This document shows, piece after piece, positions 42,407 through 50,554 of a DNA stretch of 64,000 nucleotides. Position 1 is the first letter of the stretch, and each line of letters starts with the position of its first letter. The DNA is taken from contig LVAT01000008.1 of NCBI GenBank assembly GCA_001604135.1, positions 186,001 through 250,000 on the forward strand. The letters are read 5' to 3'. The translations under genes were made by a program, and so were the position numbers. The DNA comes from Clostridiales bacterium Firm_14 (lineage in GTDB: Bacteria > Bacillota > Clostridia > Saccharofermentanales > Saccharofermentanaceae). The notes below the pieces were generated by a model that was given only the letters and a program-made list of their open reading frames with translations, was not told where the DNA came from and made no database searches.

Positions 42407-42889
42407 ATGAAAAACTTACAACTGATCAATGATGACTATCTCGGATATGTCAACAGGCTTCGGCATGCCTGCAGAGGTATTGTCGTAAAAGACGGCAAAG
42501 TGCTCTTAAGCTACGAGAGCAAGAACAACAAGTACATGATTCCCGGCGGCGGTGTTGAAGAGGACGAGAATTACGCTCAATGCTGCGAGAGAGAGCTTCT
42601 GGAAGAGACCGGATTTAAGGTCAGGGCAACAGAAGAATATCTGGAGATTGAAGAGCTTTTCTTGGACTGGAGACACATTAATCACTATTTCGTTTGCGAA
42701 TACGTTGAAGATACCGGCAAACAGAACCTCACCGAAGGTGAGAAGGAAGCAGGCTTTGAAGCTGTGTGGGTGCCGCTTGATGAAGCTGTTGATATGTTTA
42801 GTAAGTATGAGGACTTCCATCAGACCGCAATCGAAGATTACGGCCTCTACAAGCGGGAATATATAGCGCTTAAAGAATATGCTGAATGA
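42407..42889 (+). CDS. NUDIX hydrolase
   Basis: A 160-residue protein. The NUDIX box is readable from IPGGGVEEDENYAQCCEREL through LEETGF, matching Gx5Ex7REUxEExGU with Glu residues in place. It hydrolyses a nucleoside diphosphate linked to an unknown moiety. AGGGGG precedes the ATG. The end overlaps the kinase-like gene by 11 bases. Confidence 0.92.
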   Translation: MKNLQLINDDYLGYVNRLRHACRGIVVKDGKVLLSYESKNNKYMIPGGGVEEDENYAQCCERELLEETGFKVRATEEYLEIEELFLDWRHINHYFVCEYVEDTGKQNLTEGEKEAGFEAVWVPLDEAVDMFSKYEDFHQTAIEDYGLYKREYIALKEYAE

Positions 42890-43592
42890 TAACAAGATGT
42901 TTGACGGAACACAGACTGTAATAGGACACGGCGCGCAGGCTGATGTCTACAGTTATCGCGGCTATGCATACAAAGTATACAGGCCAACTTATAATCCTGA
43001 ATGGATAAAGTTTGAGAAAGCGCAGCAATCTGCCGTAAATGAGACCGGACTTTGTGATATCAGATATTACGATACTGATGATCTTTACATTGTTAAGATG
43101 GATCTCATTGAAGGCGAGACTCTTGAGAAAAAGATCTTAGCAGGATTTGAAGGCGGCTTTGGTATTCTTGCAGACATGTTCCGCAAGGTTCATGATGCTA
43201 AACTTGACGGCGTAAAGATGCCGAGATTAATCGAGACTGCAGGCTTCGGTGTAAGTGATGAAAACAGGCAAAAGATACTTCCTGTAATTGAGAGATTATC
43301 AGAGACGATGGACAGCTGTATCTGTCATCTTGATATGCATTTTTTGAATATCATGTTGCCCTTTGACGGATCAGAGCCTGTGATAATCGATTGGATAAAT
43401 GCGAGGATCGCACCTGCGGTTTTCGATTATGCGCGCACATATGTCATCTTAAGAGAATGTGCACCTGACGTCCTCGGCATGTACGAGGCTGCTGTTGCAG
43501 CAGATATGAGATCACTTGGCATTACAGATGAGGACTTTGCAGATGCCGTAATGGTAAGTCAGGTTATCCGCGACAGAGAAAAGAAAGACTGA
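42879..43592 (+). CDS. Aminoglycoside-phosphotransferase/choline-kinase-like protein
   Basis: A 237-residue small-molecule kinase-fold protein. It has a short ATP loop VIGHGAQADVYSYRG and AYKVYRP with the ATP-binding lysine, then CHLDMHFLNIML (HxDxxxxN Brenner motif) and VIIDWINARIAP (the metal-binding IDW motif). Motifs are intact, so activity is likely; the substrate is unknown. The start at 42879 lies within the NUDIX gene; ATG 42897 is an alternative and neither has a strong ribosome binding site. Confidence 0.82.
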   Translation: MLNDNKMFDGTQTVIGHGAQADVYSYRGYAYKVYRPTYNPEWIKFEKAQQSAVNETGLCDIRYYDTDDLYIVKMDLIEGETLEKKILAGFEGGFGILADMFRKVHDAKLDGVKMPRLIETAGFGVSDENRQKILPVIERLSETMDSCICHLDMHFLNIMLPFDGSEPVIIDWINARIAPAVFDYARTYVILRECAPDVLGMYEAAVAADMRSLGITDEDFADAVMVSQVIRDREKKD

Positions 43593-43597
43593 TAAAA

Positions 43598-44470
43598 ATG
43601 CATTTCGTTGAGGCAAAGGGAATAATCCATACCAAGAACGGATTAAGCGGTATGAACATCTACCGCGGATGTACGCACGGCTGCATCTATTGTGATGGCC
43701 GGAGTCTTTGCTATCAGTTCACTCATAAGTTTGAAGACGTGGAAGTAAAGAAAAATGCACCAGAGCTTTTGGAGCAGGCTCTTAAGTCAAAGCGGACAAA
43801 GTGCATGATCGGTACGGGTTATATGTCTGATTCATATAACCATTACGAACCCGAACTCCGTCTTACAAGAAGGTGTCTTGAGATAATACTAAAATATGGT
43901 TTTGGTCTTGCTATCCAGACCAAGTCCGACAGGATACTTGAAGATATAGATCTTCTCGATGCGATAAATAAGAAATCAAAATGCGTAGTGCAGACTACAC
44001 TGACAACATATGACGATGATCTCTGCAGCAAGATCGAACCTAATGTCTGTAATACCAAAAGACGCATCGAAGTGCTGGAGGAAATGCATAAGCGCGGAAT
44101 CCCTACGGTTGTCTGGCTTACGCCGATCCTTCCGTTCATCAATGACACCGAAGATAATATCACTGCCATTGTCAATGAATGTGCACGTGTGGGAGTAAAA
44201 GGAATAATATGTCCCGATATGGGCGTGACCTTAAGGGATGGCGACAGGGAGTATTTCTATGCTGCCCTTGATAAGCATTTCCCCGGTCTTAAGGAAAAAT
44301 ATATACACACGTACGGCAATTCCTATAACATTCCTTCGCCTGACTCTAAGAAACTCATGCGGATTTTCAGGAAGATATGTACTGAGAACGGCATTATCTG
44401 GGATACCGATGAGTGCTTCAGATTCATGAATGATCTGCCTGATAAGCAGATTAGTATTTTTGATCTGTAA
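43598..44470 (+). CDS. Radical SAM protein (SplB-like COG1533 group)
   Basis: A 290-residue radical SAM enzyme with C25-x3-C29-x2-C32 (YRGCTHGCIYCDGRS) near the N-terminus. IGTGYMSDSYNHYEP and TLTTYDDDLCSKIEPN match the Rv2578c/SplB-related group of unknown function. No auxiliary iron-sulfur cluster is obvious. It is the last gene of a nine-gene forward run (VOC to radical SAM, 38.3-44.5 kb) with short gaps or overlaps, which suggests joint expression without an evident common pathway. Confidence 0.88.
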   Translation: MHFVEAKGIIHTKNGLSGMNIYRGCTHGCIYCDGRSLCYQFTHKFEDVEVKKNAPELLEQALKSKRTKCMIGTGYMSDSYNHYEPELRLTRRCLEIILKYGFGLAIQTKSDRILEDIDLLDAINKKSKCVVQTTLTTYDDDLCSKIEPNVCNTKRRIEVLEEMHKRGIPTVVWLTPILPFINDTEDNITAIVNECARVGVKGIICPDMGVTLRDGDREYFYAALDKHFPGLKEKYIHTYGNSYNIPSPDSKKLMRIFRKICTENGIIWDTDECFRFMNDLPDKQISIFDL

Positions 44471-44529
44471 AACTGCCAAAATCTCTGTGATTTGACGAAA
44501 AGAATCAGGATTTATGTTGCTTTTTCTTA

Positions 44530-44538
44530 TGTTATAAT
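44530..44538 (+). promoter_or_regulatory. Extended -10 promoter of the 7TM sensor gene
   Basis: TGTTATAAT (44530-44538) is a perfect extended -10 element; TTTATG (44510-44515) lies 17 bases upstream of the hexamer. The leader is about 90 bases long, with an AGGGGG ribosome binding site before ATG 44634. I see no known riboswitch in it. Confidence 0.6.
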
Positions 44539-44633
44539 TTGCGATAATCGCAGAAATCCGACTGTTGTTATACCTTTTTTACTTAAGTTATTGTAGGTGT
44601 CTTTTCGTGTTTGTAATAGGGGGTTAACGCACA

Positions 44634-45740
44634 ATGGTCCTGAATTTTTACGTTGTCATTTGTGTGCTTTCTTTGGCTTGCTGTGTGCTTTTCTTCTGGA
44701 ACAGGCGCAGCTATTATCCTGTGCTCTATGCGCTGGTCTATCTTCTGGCGTTGCTGTCTCATGTGTGTTACGTTCTTCTGGCGTTATCCAAGGATGTAAG
44801 GGAAGCCATTATAATCAATAAGGGCATATATGTCGGCGGGTGCTTTTTCCCGCTCGTCGGCATGATGATCGTATTATCTGTCTGTCAGATAAAGATACCG
44901 AGATTTCTCAACTTTATCCTGATCCTTATTGCTTCCGGCGTTTATTGTCTCGCGTTTACGGCAGGATACAGCCCGATTTTTTATAAGAGCGTCTCCATCG
45001 AGCAAAGGTACGGGATAACGGTTCTCATCAAAGAATACGGACCTCTGCATATTCTTTTTTATGTCATGATCGGCCTTTTCCTGATCGCTACATTGGTGGT
45101 CCTTGCGTACGGCTGGTTCAAAAAGCCCAACATCTCCAAAAGAGATCTTGCGATCGCTGCATTCATGCAGATCTTTTCGATATTCTGTTATTTCATCGGA
45201 CGCATGGTAATGAAGGAGATCGAGTGGATGGCTTTGGCAGACCTGGTCGATGAGATCGGATTCCTTCTTATCATGAACCATATAGGCCTTTATCAGGTCG
45301 ACGATCTCGTCTTAAGTTCCATTCAGAATGAAGGCAAGGTCGGATACATTGCTCTGGATTTCAATAAGAATTATCTGAGTTCATCTGATGTTGCCAAGCG
45401 CTTCCTTCCTGAGCTCGCGAAAACGCCGGCCGACCATGTCATTACTGACGATACGCTGCGTGAGAATTTCGATAAGTGGATCGAGCAGTACGCAGTCGAA
45501 AAGATGTCGATAGACCATACGCTTCATAAGGACAAGTTCATTTACTTAGTCCATGTCGGCGACCTCTATGACGGAACCCAGAAGAGGGGATTCCTTATAG
45601 AGATCACGGATGATACTGAGCACCAGGAGCGTGTCGAAGACATTGAACGCTACAACATGACGCTTAACAGGGAACTCATGGCTAAGGCCAAGAAGATCAA
45701 GGAACTTGAATCACAAAAAGGATCTTCGGAATCGAATTAA
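44634..45740 (+). CDS. 7TM sensor protein with PAS-like domain and no output domain
   Basis: A 368-residue protein. Seven hydrophobic segments (about 3-230) resemble the histidine-kinase N-terminal 7TM domain (PF16927-like). A soluble PAS-like region (about 235-335: VGYIALDFNKNYLSSSDVAKRFL, RGFLIEITDDTEHQERVEDI) follows. It ends in a charged coiled coil (YNMTLNRELMAKAKKIKELE) at the place where related proteins continue into GGDEF, HD-GYP or kinase domains. None is present and the next gene is an unrelated TetR regulator, so signal output must go through a partner. The sequence shows no frameshift after the stop. Confidence 0.75.
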   Translation: MVLNFYVVICVLSLACCVLFFWNRRSYYPVLYALVYLLALLSHVCYVLLALSKDVREAIIINKGIYVGGCFFPLVGMMIVLSVCQIKIPRFLNFILILIASGVYCLAFTAGYSPIFYKSVSIEQRYGITVLIKEYGPLHILFYVMIGLFLIATLVVLAYGWFKKPNISKRDLAIAAFMQIFSIFCYFIGRMVMKEIEWMALADLVDEIGFLLIMNHIGLYQVDDLVLSSIQNEGKVGYIALDFNKNYLSSSDVAKRFLPELAKTPADHVITDDTLRENFDKWIEQYAVEKMSIDHTLHKDKFIYLVHVGDLYDGTQKRGFLIEITDDTEHQERVEDIERYNMTLNRELMAKAKKIKELESQKGSSESN

Positions 45741-45749
45741 GATTTCCCG

Positions 45750-45778
45750 TTGACAATCTAACAGTCGTTAGATAAAAT
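45750..45778 (+). promoter_or_regulatory. Promoter of the TetR-glycosyltransferase operon
   Basis: A perfect TTGACA (45750-45755), a 17-base spacer and TAAAAT (45773-45778). One operator palindrome fills the spacer and another covers the predicted start site. Confidence 0.85.
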
Positions 45779-45800
45779 CTCTCTAACAATCGTTAGAGAG
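45757..45800. promoter_or_regulatory. Tandem TetR operators
   Basis: TCTAAC-AGTC-GTTAGA (45757-45772) lies between -35 and -10. CTCTCTAAC-AATC-GTTAGAGAG (45779-45800) lies just downstream of the -10. Both share the half-site CTAAC/GTTAG with a four-base centre. The right arm of the second merges into GAGAGG, the ribosome binding site of the regulator. Autorepression is the natural reading. Confidence 0.85.
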
Positions 45801-45808
45801 GTCTTGCT

Positions 45809-46414
45809 ATGAGCACCAGAGATAAGATAATGGATGTCGCTCTCAATATGTTCTCGGAAAGAGGCTATGAGGCCGTATCGATCAGGGATATATGCGGCGA
45901 AGTAGGCATCAAGGAAAGCACGCTTTACTATCATTTCAAGAATAAGAAAGATATTCTGGATTCACTTATTGAGAAGTTTAGATCTCATATAGACGGGCTT
46001 CTTGCGCATGTCGATGAGATCACGGATAAGCCTGCTCAGAAGAAGGGGAAGAATGTTGACCCCAGTGTTCAAATAGTGGATTCATACATGATCGACAGCT
46101 ATCTTTTCGATCCGTTCTGCAACCTCATGCTAAGGCTCATGATGATAGAGCAGTTCCATAACGAAGAGATAAGGGCGCTTTATGAGAAGACCCTGTTCAC
46201 AGATCCGTATGAGATACAGCTGAACATATTTAAAAAGCTTGGCGCGGCAGGAGTTATCCCTGAGAAAGATGTTGAATGGATAGTTAAGGAATACTATTCC
46301 TACATGACGATGCTCACATTCAGATATCTGCTTAACGGTGACCTTACGGAAGAGCGCAAGAAGGCATATTACAATGAAGTCCATAACCTCATGACTAGGA
46401 GGTTCATGGCATGA
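45809..46414 (+). CDS. TetR/AcrR-family repressor
   Basis: A 201-residue regulator. The helix-turn-helix reads ALNMFSERGYEAVSIRDICGEVGIKESTLYYHFKNKKDIL, a canonical TetR_N domain. The C-terminal ligand domain is not assignable. It probably represses its own operon via the two palindromes in the promoter. Its stop overlaps the glycosyltransferase ATG (ATGA). Together they resemble inducible self-resistance or detoxification pairs in which the transferase glucosylates the inducing compound; this is inference. Confidence 0.92.
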   Translation: MSTRDKIMDVALNMFSERGYEAVSIRDICGEVGIKESTLYYHFKNKKDILDSLIEKFRSHIDGLLAHVDEITDKPAQKKGKNVDPSVQIVDSYMIDSYLFDPFCNLMLRLMMIEQFHNEEIRALYEKTLFTDPYEIQLNIFKKLGAAGVIPEKDVEWIVKEYYSYMTMLTFRYLLNGDLTEERKKAYYNEVHNLMTRRFMA

Positions 46415-47619
46415 AGAAGATCGCGATGTTCACGATGGGCACGCGGGGAGATGTTCAGCCATATATATATCTTTCGAAGGGGCTCATGAAGGCAGGTTAT
46501 GAAGTTACCTTGGGAACACACCCGTGCTGGAGAGAACTCGTGGAGAGTTTCGGCGTTCATTTCGAGCCTGTCGGACCTGATATTGATATCGAGGAAGAGA
46601 CGAGTATTATCCGCGGCAGATCAAAGAATGCTGTGATGAGCATCCTTAAGACGATGAACTTCATAATGAAGATAATCGAGGGCTCATCCAAAGAGGTATA
46701 TGAGATCTGCAAGGGCAAGGATCTTATTATCGTCACCCACAGCCAGATGGGCGCCGTGGAGGCGGGCGTTCTTGGCATTCCGAAGGTAAATGTTACTCTC
46801 CAGACTGAGATGATCGGTGAGAAACTCAGAAAGCAGAAATTTTCTGAGAAACTTATTGGTGGCTTCATCTCAAAGCAGGCAGCAAAGCCCCCAAACAAGA
46901 TCCGCAAGATTTATGGCTTAAAGCCCGTTAAGTCTGCAGATGAAGAGATGTCGGATAAGCTCAATCTCATTCCGATAAGCAAGTATGTGATCGACAGGAA
47001 TCCTTACTGGGAAGCAAAGAACGTCATTTGCGGATACTGGTACGATGAGAACGAGGAATATACTCCTGATGAGAAGCTCAAGTCGTTTATGGAAAGCGGT
47101 GAGAAGCCGATAGTCCTTGCACTAGGCGCGATGTCATTTGAGACCGCTGCTGATAAGGCCAAACTCGATATGTTCGTCAATGCATTTAAGAAAACAGAGC
47201 AGAGGGCGGTCATTCAGGGATTTAAAAAATCACTTGAAGATTATGATCTTCCTGATTCCATGATTTCCGTCGGAAGCGTTCCGCACAGCTGGCTTTTCCG
47301 TCATGCAAAATGCGTGATCCATCACTGCGGATTCGGTACCACCGCAGCTTCAATGATCTATGGTGTTCCGTCTATTCCGGTGCCGCATGTTCTTGACCAG
47401 CTTGGCTTTGCGATGCAGTTAGAGAAGAAGGCTGTTGCGACAAAGCATGTCAAGGCAAAGGACCTTTCCGAACAGACCATCATTGCTGCGATTGAAGAAC
47501 TTAACAGCACATATGCCGTTAAGAAGAGAAATGCTGAAGCGATCTCTTCTAAGATTGCTTCAGAAAACGGTGTCAATGAGGCTGTAAGACTGATATCATC
47601 TGTCATAGAAGAAAAATAG
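46411..47619 (+). CDS. GT1-family glycosyltransferase (MGT/sterol-glucosyltransferase-like)
   Basis: A 402-residue UDP-sugar-type transferase with the GT28/GT1 N-terminal domain (AMFTMGTRGDVQPYIYLSKGL) and a C-terminal donor-binding domain. The latter has VPHSWLFRHAKCVIHHCGFGTTAASMIYGVP and PHVLDQLGFAMQLEKKAVA, matching the (H/C)HGGxGT...PxxxDQ block. It likely glycosylates a small hydrophobic molecule such as a macrolide or a sterol-like lipid. It is coupled to the TetR gene and followed 13 bases later by the histidine phosphatase. Confidence 0.9.
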   Translation: MKKIAMFTMGTRGDVQPYIYLSKGLMKAGYEVTLGTHPCWRELVESFGVHFEPVGPDIDIEEETSIIRGRSKNAVMSILKTMNFIMKIIEGSSKEVYEICKGKDLIIVTHSQMGAVEAGVLGIPKVNVTLQTEMIGEKLRKQKFSEKLIGGFISKQAAKPPNKIRKIYGLKPVKSADEEMSDKLNLIPISKYVIDRNPYWEAKNVICGYWYDENEEYTPDEKLKSFMESGEKPIVLALGAMSFETAADKAKLDMFVNAFKKTEQRAVIQGFKKSLEDYDLPDSMISVGSVPHSWLFRHAKCVIHHCGFGTTAASMIYGVPSIPVPHVLDQLGFAMQLEKKAVATKHVKAKDLSEQTIIAAIEELNSTYAVKKRNAEAISSKIASENGVNEAVRLISSVIEEK

Positions 47620-47632
47620 GAAACCACATAAA

Positions 47633-48325
47633 ATGAGAATAATATTTATACGCCATGGCGAGCCGGATTACGAGAATGACACTCTGACAGAGACAGGCTT
47701 TAAGCAGGCACAGTTGGTTGCTCAAAGACTTAAGGATGAAAACATAGAGGAGATATGGTCTTCCACTCACGGAAGAGCCCTTAATTCGGCAAAGCCAACT
47801 GCTGAATTGTTGGGACTGCCCGTTAAGGCTGTTGACTTCATGCGTGAAGTCACGTGGGGAAGCAAGACCGGAGAAAAGCTTTTTGCAGGCGGACATCCAT
47901 GGGATATTGCCGATGAGATGGCTAGACTCGGAATGGATCTTAATAGCCCTGACTGGCTTACAAATGCTTTTTTCAAAGATAATAAAGTCGTCGATTATGC
48001 TGAAACTGTTGAAAAAGGCATCGATGAGTGGCTTGAAGAACATGGCTACAAGAGAAACGGTCTTTACTACGAACACCTGATCGAAGAAGAATACCACCGC
48101 ACTGTCGCGTTTTTCTGCCATGGCGGTTCGTCGAGTGTGGCGATCGCACACATCATGAATCTGCCGTTCCCTTATGTCTGTGCATTACTGCACATGGAGT
48201 TTACAGGCATTACGATCCTCAGAATGGACAGAAAGAAGGGGCCCTGCACTTTGCCCTGCATGGAGCTTGCCAATGACGGAAGACATATAAAAGAAGGCAG
48301 CTATCATCGATTGCTGAATAAGTGA
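47633..48325 (+). CDS. Histidine phosphatase superfamily protein
   Basis: A 230-residue protein with the phosphoglycerate-mutase-like RHG motif at the N-terminus (IFIRHGEPDYEND), SSTHGRALNSAKPTAELL as the second active-site block and the later histidine in FFCHGGSSSVAIAH. The substrate is unknown. It probably belongs to the TetR-controlled operon. After its stop comes a 117-base gap with no clear terminator. Confidence 0.88.
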   Translation: MRIIFIRHGEPDYENDTLTETGFKQAQLVAQRLKDENIEEIWSSTHGRALNSAKPTAELLGLPVKAVDFMREVTWGSKTGEKLFAGGHPWDIADEMARLGMDLNSPDWLTNAFFKDNKVVDYAETVEKGIDEWLEEHGYKRNGLYYEHLIEEEYHRTVAFFCHGGSSSVAIAHIMNLPFPYVCALLHMEFTGITILRMDRKKGPCTLPCMELANDGRHIKEGSYHRLLNK

Positions 48326-48442
48326 CAGATAGCAGAATTTAGCGGTAAACATAATAGAGTTTGTCCCCTGTTGAAGACAGTTCCGGCATGCTACTCTTAA
48401 GTGGTAAGCGAAGGTCTTTCAAGTGGCATGGGGTAACTGAAG

Positions 48443-49498
48443 ATGAACAAAAAGATTATGTGTTGTCTGCTGACCGCAGCTTTTGTGTTAGGTGTTTCCG
48501 GGTGCTCATCTCAAACAGAAGAAAGCAGTGAAGTTTCAACTGAGATAATTGAAACTACAACAACTGCTACCGTTACGACGACAACTGAGACTACGGAAGA
48601 GACCACTGTGGAGACTGAACCGGAATATACCGGCAATAATCCTTATGGGGATCTGAAGATAGGCTATGCGGAAGGTGACGTGGCTCTTTGTGTGAGGCAT
48701 GATCTGAAGCTCCCGGCAAAAATGGGTTCAACTGACATAACCTGGAAAAGCAGTGACGAGAGTGTCGTAAAGCCGGACGGGACAGTAATAAGACCTGCTG
48801 AACGCTCATGCCTTGTAACTCTCACAGCAACATTAACTGTTGACGGTGAAGAGAAGGAGAAGGATTTCGAAGTCAGAGTTATTAAAACCGCTAATGACCA
48901 TCTCACTCCGGATGACATTTATATCAATGATGAACCCGATCAGATATATTTTTACAATGACATCATTGAAGACTGTAAGATCTATGTGAATAAGAAAGGC
49001 TATGTGACCAGGGTCATCGGATCCATCATAGACTTTAAGGTCGATTCTCCTGAAGACGCACTGCTCGCCATACACGGAATTCATAAGCTCATAGGATGCG
49101 AAAATGTTTTCGAAGAATTGAAGATCGATCACATCATCAAGGATGATACATGCTACTATTTTGTCTTTAACCAGGTCCATAATTCCGTCCCTGTCAATGG
49201 CATTATGCTGACTCTAACAACTGACCTGGAAGGAAACACAAACGGCTTTATAAACTATTATGTTCCGATCGATATTTCTACCGATCCGGCTGTCGATAAG
49301 GATGCTGCTATTGCTGCTATCGGCGATTATGAAAAGATCTTCAGTGAAGAGTTAATGATCGACATAGATGGAGAAAAAGCAACGCTTATCTGGAAGATCG
49401 AATATTCCAAAGCAGGCGAGGCAATTACATATAGTGCTAAAGTCGATGCACAGACCGGGAAGCTCATATGGAGCGGACAGAATGTGATAGTAGACTGA
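48443..49498 (+). CDS. Secreted lipoprotein with Ig-like and PepSY-like regions
   Basis: A 351-residue lipoprotein: signal peptide with lipobox VSGC (Cys21), then a Thr/Glu-rich linker (about 22-65). Next is a short bacterial Ig-like region (about 80-150: ITWKSSDESVVKPDGTVIRP). The C-terminal part ends in ITYSAKVDAQTGKLIWSGQN, a PepSY/FTP-like motif as in propeptide-like inhibitors. A surface role is likely; no enzymatic motif is seen. GGGGTAA precedes the ATG. Its TGA stop abuts the LysR stop on the other strand (TGATCA). Confidence 0.8.
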   Translation: MNKKIMCCLLTAAFVLGVSGCSSQTEESSEVSTEIIETTTTATVTTTTETTEETTVETEPEYTGNNPYGDLKIGYAEGDVALCVRHDLKLPAKMGSTDITWKSSDESVVKPDGTVIRPAERSCLVTLTATLTVDGEEKEKDFEVRVIKTANDHLTPDDIYINDEPDQIYFYNDIIEDCKIYVNKKGYVTRVIGSIIDFKVDSPEDALLAIHGIHKLIGCENVFEELKIDHIIKDDTCYYFVFNQVHNSVPVNGIMLTLTTDLEGNTNGFINYYVPIDISTDPAVDKDAAIAAIGDYEKIFSEELMIDIDGEKATLIWKIEYSKAGEAITYSAKVDAQTGKLIWSGQNVIVD

Positions 49499-50398
49499 TC
49501 ACGCTGTCAGCGATTTAAGGATATCTATATATTCCAGCGTCATGTGCGATGGCCTGATGGACATCGGAAGTATATAGCCGATCTCCATGTAATCGTCCAC
49601 CTTAAGAGGCTTGGCAATGATATTGGGGCCGTTTAATTCTTCGTTGATCACGCCGCTGCAGATCGTATATCCGTTAAGACCTATGAGCATATTAAATAGT
49701 GTGGCACGGTCAAGGACTACAAGCTCCTTGTCGCAGTCAACGGTGCTTAAGATCTCCTCTGAGAAATAGAATGAGTTATGGCTGCCCTGTTCGTAAGAGA
49801 GCCTGGGATAAGGCTTTAGATCTTCTAAAGTCAGGTATTTCTTCTTCGCCAGAGGGGAATTCTTTCCTATGAAGACGTGAGGCTTGGCTTTGAATAAGGG
49901 CGTAAAGGATAAGTTGTTATCTTTAAGCGTCTTCCTTATGACTTCTTCATTGAACTTATTTAAGTAAAGGATCCCTATCTCAGATCTTAAGTGCGCAACA
50001 TCGTCGATGATGTTGAATGTCTGGGTCTCTCTCATGTGAAATTCGTATTTGTCTGCACCGCTCACCTTAAGGAGTTCCACGAAGGCTTCGACAGCAAAGG
50101 AATAGTGCTGTGAAGATACGAAGAACTTGAGCTTGCCGGATCCTTTTCCTGCATAGCGCTCTTCGATGAGTTCTGTCTGGTCCAATACCTGTCTGGCATA
50201 GCCTAAGAATTCTTCGCCTTCGGGTGTGAGCTTTATGCCTTTGTTCGATCTTGTGAAGATCGTGATGTTATATTCGTTCTCCAGTTCGCGGATCGCTGAT
50301 GTGAGGCTCGGCTGGGCGATGAATAGCTTCTTTGCCGCGTTAGTGATATTACCTTCTTCTGCTACGGTAACTATGTATTGGAGCTGCTTAAGTGTCAT
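49499..50398 (-). CDS. LysR-family regulator, probably of methionine genes
   Basis: A 299-residue LTTR. The N-terminal helix-turn-helix (QLQYIVTVAEEGNITNAAKKLFIAQPSLTSAIRELE) is classical, followed by the periplasmic-binding-protein-like co-inducer domain. The start is ATG at 50398, six bases after AGGAGG; a longer in-frame start at 50449 would reach into the operator. It is divergent from metE-metF, the arrangement of MetR, CmbR and MtaR regulators, so it likely activates metE in response to a methionine precursor. Confidence 0.9.
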   Translation of the reverse strand: MTLKQLQYIVTVAEEGNITNAAKKLFIAQPSLTSAIRELENEYNITIFTRSNKGIKLTPEGEEFLGYARQVLDQTELIEERYAGKGSGKLKFFVSSQHYSFAVEAFVELLKVSGADKYEFHMRETQTFNIIDDVAHLRSEIGILYLNKFNEEVIRKTLKDNNLSFTPLFKAKPHVFIGKNSPLAKKKYLTLEDLKPYPRLSYEQGSHNSFYFSEEILSTVDCDKELVVLDRATLFNMLIGLNGYTICSGVINEELNGPNIIAKPLKVDDYMEIGYILPMSIRPSHMTLEYIDILKSLTA

Positions 50399-50447
50399 GA
50401 GGAGCCTCCTGTTGTGAATAGGTATTTTCTCGATTTTAACATCAACC

Positions 50448-50514
50448 ATAGATTTTATCTATAGATACACGACAGTTATTTGTATTTTACCTATAGGATT
50501 AGTGGGCTTATACT
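50448..50514. promoter_or_regulatory. LysR box and metE promoter
   Basis: ATAGAT-TTT-ATCTAT (50448-50462) is a perfect dyad of T-N11-A type, similar to MetR/MtaR boxes. CTATAG recurs at 50459-50464 and 50490-50495. The metE promoter is TTTACC (50486-50491), a 17-base spacer and TATACT (50509-50514). No T-box or S-box leader is visible, so control appears to be by the LysR protein. Confidence 0.65.
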
Positions 50515-50554
50515 CGCAAGCAATAAATCAGCCGCGAATATGGAGGAAATACAA

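Noticed and set aside
44538-44633. Riboswitch in the leader of the 7TM sensor gene
   Set aside because: The 90-base leader shows no conserved aptamer motif (no c-di-GMP, SAM or purine signature) and no terminator.
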